Under the pieces are notes generated by a model. It was given only the letters and a program-made list of their open reading frames with translations. It did not search any database and had not been told where the DNA came from. Below are positions 1-5,481 of a stretch of 7,721 nucleotides of DNA, piece after piece (the first letter of the stretch is position 1; each line of letters begins with the position of its first letter). Both the position numbers and the translations under genes were made by a program. The DNA comes from Candidatus Cloacimonadota bacterium. GTDB lineage: Bacteria > Cloacimonadota > Cloacimonadia > Cloacimonadales > Cloacimonadaceae. The stretch is from contig JALNXT010000056.1 of the NCBI GenBank assembly GCA_023230245.1, positions 1-7,721 of the forward strand. The letters are read 5' to 3'.

Positions 1-1
1 C

Positions 2-1303
2 GATGAAATGGGCTTGGGCAAAACTATTCAAGCGCTTTCCGTGATTCTCTCTACTGCCGAAGGGAGCATTTCGCTGGTCATTTGCCCCAAAACACTGCTC
101 TACAACTGGGCTGCGGAGATAGATAAATTTCACACTAACATTCCTTATGCCATCGTTGAGGGGAATAAGGCAAGCCGTGCAGAAATCCTGGGAAGCCCCA
201 ATATCAAGCTGTTTATCATGAGCTATTCCATGGTGCTGGGTGATATCGCGCTGCTGAAAACGATGGAGTTCGAGTGGATAGTACTGGATGAGGCGCAGAA
301 CATTAAAAATGTATCGGCGCAGCGTACTTCCGCCATCAAAAAGCTCAATTCCCGCCATCGGCTCGCCCTTTCCGGCACGCCTGTGGAGAATAACCTCACC
401 GAGCTGTGGTCTATTATAGATTTCCTAAATCCCGGCTATCTGGGTACCCTGAATAAGTTTAAACAAAACTACCTGCCTTCTGACGATAACACCCAGGCAA
501 GGCTTTCTCTGCGCCGCATGGCAGCTCCTTTTATGCTGCGTCGCATCAAGAAAGAAGTGCTGCTGGAGCTTCCCGATAAGCAAGAGCAAATATCCTGGTG
601 CAAGCTGAACCCTGTGCAAGAAAAGCTCTATCTCCAAATCCTGGACATGGTACAGAAAAAACTGCTGCCCAGCGGGACGGAGATGCCAAGCTATGTGCAT
701 ATTTTGGCTGCACTTACCAAGCTTCGCCAGCTATGTAATCACCCGCATCTGGCAAATCCTGATATTCTCCCTGAGATAGAGGCTTCCACCAAGCTGGAAC
801 AACTGGTGGAACTGGTTACCGAAGCCACTAATGCCGGACATAAAGTGCTGGTATTCAGTCAGTTTGTCAAGATGCTCACCATTATGCGCAAGGTGTTTGA
901 TAATCTTGGCATCAGCTATGCCTATCTGGATGGGCAAACCAAGGATCGCGTTACCCCCGTGAAACGCTTTGAAAGCGAACCGGAGCTGAAACTATTCCTC
1001 ATCAGCCTCAAAACAGGCGGCACCGGCTTGAATCTTACTGCTGCGGATACCGTTATTCTGTACGATCCATGGTGGAATCCGATGGTGGAAAACCAGGCGA
1101 TTGACCGCACTCACAGAATAGGACAGACGCGTAAAGTGCAGGTGTTCCGCCTGATCGCCAAAGGCACTGTGGAAGAGAAGATTATCGCTCTGCAAGAAGC
1201 CAAACGCGAGATGTTTGAATCTGTTATCGAAGGCGGACAAGGCGTACTGAAAGCCATGAATATTGATGATTTGAAACAGCTATTCAGCTATGAAAGCGGT
1301 TAA
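2..1303 (+). CDS. SWI2/SNF2-family DEAD-like ATPase/helicase, 3' part (5' end outside window)
   Basis: This is the ATPase core of a Snf2-family enzyme, a superfamily 2 motor that translocates along double-stranded DNA and remodels protein-DNA complexes. The reading frame is already open at the window edge. Codons for D-E precede MGLGKT, giving the DEMGLGKT Walker A box, so the internal ATG at 8 is not the start and the N-terminal part is missing. Numbering from that Met: motif II DEAQ at 94-97, motif III SGTP at 122-125 within LALSGTPVENNLTELW, KLRQLCNHP near 238-246, motif IV VLVFSQF at 280-286, motif V around LKTGGTGLNLTAAD at 334-347, and motif VI DRTHRIGQ at 366-373 with its arginine finger. 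Both RecA lobes are complete and end normally at TAA. Bacterial relatives often carry an N-terminal SWIM zinc finger; whether this one does cannot be seen. It looks more GC-rich by eye than the genes from 2743 on. The exact cellular role is unknown. Confidence 0.95.
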   Translation, partial: DEMGLGKTIQALSVILSTAEGSISLVICPKTLLYNWAAEIDKFHTNIPYAIVEGNKASRAEILGSPNIKLFIMSYSMVLGDIALLKTMEFEWIVLDEAQNIKNVSAQRTSAIKKLNSRHRLALSGTPVENNLTELWSIIDFLNPGYLGTLNKFKQNYLPSDDNTQARLSLRRMAAPFMLRRIKKEVLLELPDKQEQISWCKLNPVQEKLYLQILDMVQKKLLPSGTEMPSYVHILAALTKLRQLCNHPHLANPDILPEIEASTKLEQLVELVTEATNAGHKVLVFSQFVKMLTIMRKVFDNLGISYAYLDGQTKDRVTPVKRFESEPELKLFLISLKTGGTGLNLTAADTVILYDPWWNPMVENQAIDRTHRIGQTRKVQVFRLIAKGTVEEKIIALQEAKREMFESVIEGGQGVLKAMNIDDLKQLFSYESG

Positions 1304-1424
1304 GTAACGCAAACTGATACTTTGCTTTAGGCAGAGACAAAAGAAGATTTAATAAAGAGTAAAATTACAATATCATAGAACGCTGATAACTGGATCGACA
1401 TGATTTACACTGATCTATCTTACC

Positions 1425-1447
1425 ACCGAGAACACCGAGGGTACCGA
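1425..1447 (+). repeat. 9-bp tandem ACCGA motif, three copies
   Basis: ACCGAGAAC, ACCGAGGGT and ACCGA(ATTA) begin at 1425, 1434 and 1443, an exact 9-base step. Just afterwards the sequence enters AACAAAGAG and the purine tract, which also runs on a 9-base step. From memory, short motifs of this style (ACCGAGAACACCGAGG and variants) recur between genes in several environmental bacterial phyla. That is recollection and was not searched. Confidence 0.7.
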
Positions 1448-1453
1448 ATTATT

Positions 1454-1540
1454 AACAAAGAGTAAAAGAGTAAAAGAGAAAAAGAGAGAAAAGAGGGAAA
1501 AGAGGGAAAAGAGAGAAAAGAGAGAAAAGAGAGAAAATAG
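1454..1540 (+). repeat. Homopurine (A/G) tract of 8-9-bp tandem units
   Basis: The tract opens with AACAAAGAG and two TAAAAGAG units. Five units of exactly nine bases follow (1489-1497, 1498-1506, 1507-1515, 1516-1524, 1525-1533): two AAAAGAGGG then three AAAAGAGAG, ending in AAAATAG. Bases 1472-1537 are 66 purines without interruption. Such tracts can slip during replication and can form triplex (H-DNA) structures under supercoiling. Whether this one does either is inference. Confidence 0.9.
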
Positions 1541-1613
1541 ACATTTGAATCATAATAACTTCGATCCTGGTTTCCCCTTTCCACTTTTCCACTATTATCA
1601 GGACAACTCATAA

Positions 1614-1653
1614 TTCTTTTTCTTTCCTCTCTTTTTCTCTTTTTCTCTTTGTG
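1614..1653 (+). repeat. Homopyrimidine tract, inverted partner of the purine tract
   Basis: Bases 1614-1650 are 37 consecutive pyrimidines, a run of CTCTTTTT-like units ending in CTCTTTGTG (1645-1653). Its reverse complement resembles the start of the upstream purine tract (CACAAAGAG against AACAAAGAG, then AAAAGAG units). The two tracts therefore form an imperfect inverted repeat separated by about 75 bases of ordinary sequence. A transcript through here could fold into a long A/G:C/U stem. Confidence 0.75.
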
Positions 1654-1724
1654 AAATATAGTGTTACATTCTCCATTAACCCCTCTCCTGCAACACCATG
1701 TCTTCCTTGCTTATATTCTCCTAC

Positions 1725-1769
1725 CAATGCCCACTCATTGTCCATGATAAGGGCATTGAGTGGGCAATG
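1725..1769 (+). repeat. Strong imperfect palindrome (19-position stem, 7-nt loop)
   Basis: Bases 1725-1743 pair with 1751-1769 around the loop ATGATAA. Of 19 positions, 16 are Watson-Crick pairs, one is G-T and two are mismatched (1738/1756 and 1727/1767). No T-run follows, so it does not look like an intrinsic terminator. The arms carry the motif GGGCAWTG: CAATGCCC at 1725-1732, GGGCATTG at 1751-1758 and GGGCAATG at 1762-1769. One further direct copy, GGGCAATG, lies at 1773-1780. A mobile palindromic intergenic repeat is a reasonable guess, but a single copy cannot prove it. Confidence 0.75.
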
Positions 1770-1863
1770 AAAGGGCAATGCTCGCAAGGTGACCCAAGAC
1801 ATGCAACCCTGATAAACAGAGTATTTTGCCCCAATTACTCAATTTACTGTCTTTTCTCTTTAG

Positions 1864-1872
1864 CTCTTTGTT
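1864..1872 (-). repeat. CTCTTTGTT, inverted copy of AACAAAGAG at 1454-1462
   Basis: CTCTTTGTT is the exact reverse complement of the nine bases that open the purine tract. It is preceded by CTTTTCTCTTTAG (1851-1863), which extends the resemblance with gaps to the AAAGAG units. A third, 8-of-9 copy sits at 1645-1653. The two outer copies bound about 420 bases. No transposase gene lies between them, so at most this is a non-autonomous or decayed repeat. Confidence 0.5.
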
Positions 1873-2054
1873 GATGTGTGTTTTCCCCAGGCTGCACCGT
1901 TGTAATCCTTATTGCCCCAGAGTTTTAGGTGTTGCTAATCTATGTTTTGGCAGTTCCGACTCCAGACTATTCCACCTTAGCTTTTTGTTAAGATGAGCCA
2001 GATTCGGCTTGACAAAAAGATATGCACTCAAGAACGTATGTTCATCAAACATAT

Positions 2055-2060
2055 AAGGAA
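2055..2060 (+). promoter_or_regulatory. Ribosome binding site deciding the start of the DUF3147-like gene
   Basis: AAGGAA ends six bases before the ATG at 2067. The in-frame ATG further upstream at 2022 has no comparable site (it is preceded by GACAAAAAGAT), and the extra 15 residues it would add are polar and unlike the usual start of this family. The inner ATG is therefore preferred. Confidence 0.65.
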
Positions 2061-2066
2061 ACTCTG

Positions 2067-2414
2067 ATGAAGCAGTATATCATTAAAACCATAGTTACCT
2101 TGATTATCATCGTGGCTGTCAGCGAGATTGCCAAGAAATCCAGCCTGATTGGAGGTATCATCGTTTCGCTGCCCTTAGTTTCTATTTTAGCGATGATGTG
2201 GCTGTGGATAGATACCAAAAGCAAGGTTAAGGTCGCGGAGCTTTCCACCACCATCTTTTGGCTGGTCATTCCTTCGTTGGTGCTGTTTATTAGCCTGCCT
2301 ATATTACTGAAGAAGTTGGATTTTGGCTGGGCAATGGGGCTATCCTGCTCATTAACAATAGTGGCTTACTATATTATGATATCAGTATTGGGAGTGTTTA
2401 ATATTAAGCTTTAA
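2067..2414 (+). CDS. Small integral membrane protein, DUF3147-like
   Basis: The product is a 115-residue hydrophobic protein beginning MKQYIIKTIVTLIIIVAVSE. Four membrane segments can be drawn, at roughly residues 5-20, 27-47, 60-82 and 90-112. Short charged loops separate them: EIAKKSS after the first, DTKSKVKVAE after the second and KKLDFG before the last. The layout and patches such as SEIAKKSSLIGGIIVSLPL and TTIFWLVIPSLVLF match my memory of the DUF3147 family, whose function is unknown. Members are about this length, so the gene looks complete. It stands alone between two repeat-bearing gaps and is not part of an obvious operon. A transport or membrane-organising role would be a guess. 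Confidence 0.8.
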   Translation: MKQYIIKTIVTLIIIVAVSEIAKKSSLIGGIIVSLPLVSILAMMWLWIDTKSKVKVAELSTTIFWLVIPSLVLFISLPILLKKLDFGWAMGLSCSLTIVAYYIMISVLGVFNIKL

Positions 2415-2465
2415 CTCTGGGGACAAGTTATCTAAAAGCGGTATTCTTGGCAAAGGACATCTGCC

Positions 2466-2544
2466 GATTACGGGATTATGTTCTCGTAAACCATGGCAGA
2501 TTACGGGATTATATTTTTGCAAACCATAGGTGATTACGAGATTT
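2466..2544 (+). repeat. Three tandem copies of a 33-bp unit (GATTACGGGATTAT-like core)
   Basis: The cores GATTACGGGATTAT (2466-2479), GATTACGGGATTAT (2499-2512) and GATTACGAGATTT (2532-2544) start at an exact 33-base step. Between them the related strings GTAAACCATGG and GCAAACCATAGG recur, so the whole unit is repeated with decay. The first two cores are identical and the third has drifted. The period is divisible by three, giving 11-residue periodicity if read on the minus strand. It is not a CRISPR array, because repeats and spacers are too short and the intervening parts are themselves similar. Confidence 0.85.
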
Positions 2545-2690
2545 GTCGCCCTCTTGCTTATGAGAGAAGTTTTAGCTAATGCCGAGAGTTGTAAGGGTAA
2601 AATCAATAAAGACAGAGCAGCTTTAAACACTGGTAAATAGGAACTTGTGGCATCAAGCTTATTTTTTCATTGACAGTTTGGGGGATATGA

Positions 2691-2721
2691 TTGGCAATGT
2701 CATTTAGTGAAATAACATAAT
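2691..2721 (+). promoter_or_regulatory. Possible sigma-70-type promoter for the 2743-7708 operon
   Basis: TTGGCA (2691-2696) and CATAAT (2716-2721) each match the consensus boxes at five of six positions, separated by a slightly long 19-base spacer. A transcript would start near 2728, giving a leader of about 15 bases. An alternative is the perfect TTGACA at 2670-2675 with a poor GGCAAT at 2693-2698 (17-base spacer). The choice cannot be made from sequence alone. Confidence 0.35.
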
Positions 2722-2742
2722 AGATTAAAATAGGAGATATAG

Positions 2743-3552
2743 ATGCTTACCATTGACTGGAAAGAACGGCTAAACATGGATGCGGAGGATTATCTAAACA
2801 ATAAGCTTCCCAATGGCGATTATGATTTTGAAATCATCTTCAACGCCTATCCCGAAAGGATCAATGGCAAGATTCCCGCTGAAGTTATTAACTATGTGGC
2901 GGGGGTTTTGGTGCATAAAATAGGCAAGAATCACGAGCAATATCTACCCTTTTATCAGCAACTTTGGGTTAAAAAAGGGGAATACGGCAAAACCGCTTTT
3001 GCTCACATTATGAGTAAGCTTTTACATAAGAAACCTGCTGTTTATATCCCCCTCTTTGAAGAAGCTCTTGCCCATGCGGATAACAGCGAAATGGCTAGTT
3101 TACTGGATAAGGTTATACTGCCACTGTTGCGCAAATCCCCCGAGAAATATCTGGATATGGCTTACGGATATAGCAACAGTAAAATTGAGCTACTTCGTAA
3201 GAATGGATTGGGGTTGTTGGTTAAATTGCTGAAAAGGCGTGAAGATCTTATTCCCACTATCATGGAGCACTTTTCGCACCAGTGGAGCTATCCGCTTGGT
3301 GATTTCATGCCCAGCCATGTATTGATGCTTAAAGCAGTTGCCAAGCAAAGCCCCGATTATTACCTAAAAGTGTGGGAAGATTATGGCAGCAGTCGTGATC
3401 CACAAATAGTGGAACTGCTTTGCGCATCTGTTACAGAATATATTCCCCAAATTGAGGCTGCCATTGAACTCTGGACTCGTAGCGGGAATGCACGTGTTAA
3501 AAAAGCAGCTACTAGCGCATATAAAATCTTGCTCAAGAAGAAAGGTGCATAA
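2743..3552 (+). CDS. Helical-repeat (HEAT-like) hypothetical protein
   Basis: The 269-residue soluble protein has no signal peptide and no membrane segment. It looks almost entirely alpha-helical, with repeated amphipathic helix pairs of about 35-40 residues, for example around residues 95-130 (PAVYIPLFEEALAHAD, then SLLDKVILPLLRK), 130-165 and 200-235. A Lys-rich tail ends it (ILLKKKGA). This is the pattern of HEAT/ARM-type scaffolds, but I see no catalytic motif and cannot name the family. AGGAG (2732-2736) lies six bases before the ATG. It is the first gene of the operon, two bases ahead of greA, whose ribosome site lies inside its last codons, so the two are probably translationally coupled. 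A binding or scaffold role is inference. Confidence 0.85.
   Translation: MLTIDWKERLNMDAEDYLNNKLPNGDYDFEIIFNAYPERINGKIPAEVINYVAGVLVHKIGKNHEQYLPFYQQLWVKKGEYGKTAFAHIMSKLLHKKPAVYIPLFEEALAHADNSEMASLLDKVILPLLRKSPEKYLDMAYGYSNSKIELLRKNGLGLLVKLLKRREDLIPTIMEHFSHQWSYPLGDFMPSHVLMLKAVAKQSPDYYLKVWEDYGSSRDPQIVELLCASVTEYIPQIEAAIELWTRSGNARVKKAATSAYKILLKKKGA
3541..3547 (+). promoter_or_regulatory. Ribosome binding site supporting the TTG start of greA
   Basis: AAAGGTG ends seven bases before TTG at 3555 and lies in the last codons of the preceding gene. No ATG or GTG offers a better start: the next Met (3589) would remove the first 11 residues, including the conserved N-terminal strand-helix segment of GreA. 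Confidence 0.6.
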
Positions 3553-3554
3553 TT

Positions 3555-4037
3555 TTGGATCTGAGCGTATTTATCACCAAACCTGGCATGGAAAAGCTTC
3601 AAAAGCGTATTCAACATTTGATGAACGATGAACGTCCAGAAGTGATTAAACAAATAGCGATTGCCAGAGAATTCGGTGACCTTAGCGAAAACGCCGAGTA
3701 TAAAGCCGGGAAAGAACGTCAACGTGCCATAGATACCGAAATAGACTATCTGCGCAGACGTAGTACGCAACTTAAGGTGATTGATACCGAAAACTTCCCC
3801 AAAGATGTGCTGCGTTTTGGCAGCTATTGCGTGGCAGACGATATCACCAACGGAGAGCGCATATGCTATAAAGTGGTGGGTGCAGAAGAGCTTAATTACA
3901 CCAATGAAGAGAATGTTATGGCCGTATCGGTAGTTTCTCCCATCGGTAAAGCCCTGTTAGGGAAGAGAGTGGGCGAAATAGCTGTGGTAAATGCACCTAT
4001 GGGCGAAAGAAATTTGAAAATAATAGAAATCAGATAA
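3555..4037 (+). CDS. greA: Transcription elongation factor GreA
   Basis: GreA binds the secondary channel of RNA polymerase and stimulates cleavage of the backtracked transcript 3' end, rescuing stalled elongation complexes. The 160-residue product has the usual family length. An N-terminal antiparallel coiled coil (about residues 10-76) carries the tip motif FGDLSENAEY at 40-49. Its acidic residues D42 and E45 correspond to the tip acids that position Mg2+ in the polymerase active site, so this is a functional Gre factor, not an antagonist lacking them. The C-terminal FKBP-like domain (about 86-160) includes the signature SPIGKALLGKRVGE at 128-141. Translation most likely starts at TTG; a weak start would tune expression relative to neighbours. 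It sits between a helical-repeat gene (2-base gap) and an M18 peptidase gene (12-base gap). Confidence 0.96.
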   Translation: MDLSVFITKPGMEKLQKRIQHLMNDERPEVIKQIAIAREFGDLSENAEYKAGKERQRAIDTEIDYLRRRSTQLKVIDTENFPKDVLRFGSYCVADDITNGERICYKVVGAEELNYTNEENVMAVSVVSPIGKALLGKRVGEIAVVNAPMGERNLKIIEIR

Positions 4038-4049
4038 TATGGAGTATCA

Positions 4050-5462
4050 ATGAAGAAGAAAGAAAGCACCACATCCGCTTTGTCTTACGAACGTAAGAAC
4101 TTCTGGAAAGAAGCACCAATAGCGGAACAAAAGGCAGCTTTTGCTTTTGCGGAAGCATATAAAAGCTTTTTGAACGAAGCTAAAACTGTACGCGAAACTA
4201 TAGCTTATACCGAGGCTTTGCTAAAGAAACATAAGTTCAGTGCCATCGGAAAAAAAGGCAGTAATAAGGTTTATACCATATTTCGGAATAAAACTATTGC
4301 TATGGCAGTTATCGGAACTGAGCCCATTTCCAATGGCTTTAACATGGTGGCGGCACATATCGATTCACCCAGAATAGACCTCAAACAAAACCCGCTTTAT
4401 GAAGATAGCGGTAGTGCCATGGCCTGCATGCGCACCCATTATTATGGCGGGATTAAGAAGTATCAATGGCTATCTACTCCACTATCCTTGCACGGCATAG
4501 TGATAAAGAAAGATGGCAGTAAGCTGGATATCAGTATCGGCGAACGTGATGATGAACCGGTGTTTATTATCCCGGATTTATTACCGCATCTGGCAAAAAA
4601 GGAACAATACTCAAAGAATGTTGCAGACGCTTTCGACGGTAATAAAATGAACCTCCTATTCAGTGGTATGCAAGCTCCGATGGGCGAAGACAAGGAAGCA
4701 TTAAAATCCTATGCCTTGAAGATATTGAACGACAAATACGGCATTACTGAAGTTGATTTCATTTCGGCAGAATTGGAGCTTGTCCCCGCAGTTAAAGCCC
4801 GCGATGCAGGTTTTGATAGCAGCATGGTAGTAGGCTATGGACAGGACGATCGTATCTGTGCTTATACTGGCATGAAAGCCCTGTTAGAGAATTTGGAAAA
4901 CAAACCCAAGCGTACGATGGTAGTCTATTTCTCCGATAAGGAAGAGGTGGGCAGCCAAGGTAATACCGGTGCACACAGTATATTCCTCAAGGATTTCATT
5001 GGCAGCATCATGGCTCATAATGGAGAAAGCAACAGTAGTGCCAATCTCCGTAAAGCCTTTATGAACTCTCAAATACTTAGTGCCGATGTAACCGCCGCAA
5101 TAGACCCTAACTTCCCCAGTGTGCATGAAAAGCAGAATGCCGTAGCCTTCAATCATGGCATCGGTATCTCAAAATTCACGGGCAGTGGTGGCAAATATGG
5201 CTGTAATGATGCCAATGCCGAATTCAATGCCAAAGTAATAAAAATATTCACAGATGCCGAGGTATTCTGGCAAACAGGCGAACTTGGGAAAATAGATGAA
5301 GGTGGCGGTGGAACCATTGCCTATATCTTAGCTAACCAGGGTGCCGAAGTGCTGGATTGCGGAGTAGGCTTGATGGGAATGCACTCCTTGTACGAGCTTT
5401 GCTCCAAAGCAGACCTGTATTCTACCTATAAAGCTTATAAAAGCTTCTTAATAGCTAAATGA
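4050..5462 (+). CDS. M18-family zinc aminopeptidase (aspartyl aminopeptidase-like)
   Basis: This is a cytosolic metallo-aminopeptidase of family M18, which removes N-terminal residues, often Asp or Glu, from peptides using two metal ions in large tetrahedral assemblies. At 470 residues it has the length of the longer bacterial M18 group. Expected metal and catalytic residues can be placed: H103 in AAHIDSPRID, D267 in GQDDRIC (bridging position), E298/E299 in SDKEEVGSQGNTG (general base and ligand), D346 in SADVTAAIDP, and H445 in GLMGMHSLYEL. GGGGTIAYILANQGAEVLDCG (417-437) is the conserved Gly-rich segment before the last His. There is no signal peptide. GGAG (4041-4044) precedes the ATG by five bases. 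A role in peptide recycling would suit an amino-acid-using bacterium, but that is inference. Substrate specificity cannot be read from sequence. Confidence 0.93.
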   Translation: MKKKESTTSALSYERKNFWKEAPIAEQKAAFAFAEAYKSFLNEAKTVRETIAYTEALLKKHKFSAIGKKGSNKVYTIFRNKTIAMAVIGTEPISNGFNMVAAHIDSPRIDLKQNPLYEDSGSAMACMRTHYYGGIKKYQWLSTPLSLHGIVIKKDGSKLDISIGERDDEPVFIIPDLLPHLAKKEQYSKNVADAFDGNKMNLLFSGMQAPMGEDKEALKSYALKILNDKYGITEVDFISAELELVPAVKARDAGFDSSMVVGYGQDDRICAYTGMKALLENLENKPKRTMVVYFSDKEEVGSQGNTGAHSIFLKDFIGSIMAHNGESNSSANLRKAFMNSQILSADVTAAIDPNFPSVHEKQNAVAFNHGIGISKFTGSGGKYGCNDANAEFNAKVIKIFTDAEVFWQTGELGKIDEGGGGTIAYILANQGAEVLDCGVGLMGMHSLYELCSKADLYSTYKAYKSFLIAK

Positions 5463-5481
5463 CCTAATAAAGGAGAGCCTT

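Larger units (their letters stand above)
1304..2066. other. Gene-free, repeat-rich intergenic stretch
   Basis: No convincing coding sequence is visible between the SNF2 stop and the membrane-protein start. The minus-strand open frames here (about 1420-1611 and 1608-1802) translate to low-complexity Ser/Phe/Leu or Lys/Glu/Arg stretches made by the purine/pyrimidine tracts, so I do not call them genes. The stretch contains, in order, a 9-bp ACCGA tandem motif, a homopurine tract, a homopyrimidine tract, a GGGCAWTG hairpin and a closing CTCTTTGTT copy. Bases 1304-1420 and 1873-2008 show nothing I can name. No tRNA fold or clear intrinsic terminator was found after the SNF2 gene. Confidence 0.75.
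2415..2742. other. Gene-free stretch with a 33-bp-period repeat and likely promoter region
   Basis: This 328-base gap holds the triple GATTACGGGATTAT repeat, an unremarkable segment at about 2550-2660, and the putative promoter of the downstream operon. A minus-strand open frame (about 2630 down to 2382) spans the repeat and overlaps the end of the membrane-protein gene. It starts with GTG and has no ribosome site, so I do not annotate it as a gene. Confidence 0.65.

Noticed and set aside
425..1240. Several minus-strand open frames inside the SNF2 gene
   Set aside because: They lie opposite strongly conserved helicase motifs and have no independent coding features.
1420..1802. Two minus-strand open frames as genes
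   Set aside because: Their translations are dominated by low-complexity residues from the purine/pyrimidine tracts and hairpin sequence, with no recognisable domain.
1454..1872. Insertion sequence with terminal inverted repeats
   Set aside because: The ends match over only 9 bp, no transposase or recognisable fragment lies between them, and no target-site duplication is evident.
2009..2042. Promoter with perfect TTGACA upstream of the DUF3147-like gene
   Set aside because: No acceptable -10 box lies at 16-19 bases; the nearest candidate TATGTT (2037-2042) is 22 bases away.
2022..2066. Longer start of the membrane protein at the ATG of 2022
   Set aside because: No ribosome site precedes it, and the added residues are polar and unlike the family; the ATG at 2067 has AAGGAA at good spacing.
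2412..2430. Terminator hairpin after the membrane-protein gene
   Set aside because: Only a 5-bp stem (TAACT/AGTTA) with no following T-run.
2466..2544. CRISPR-like array
   Set aside because: Cores are only about 14 bp, spacers would be 19 bp and are similar to each other, there are only three units and no cas gene is in view.
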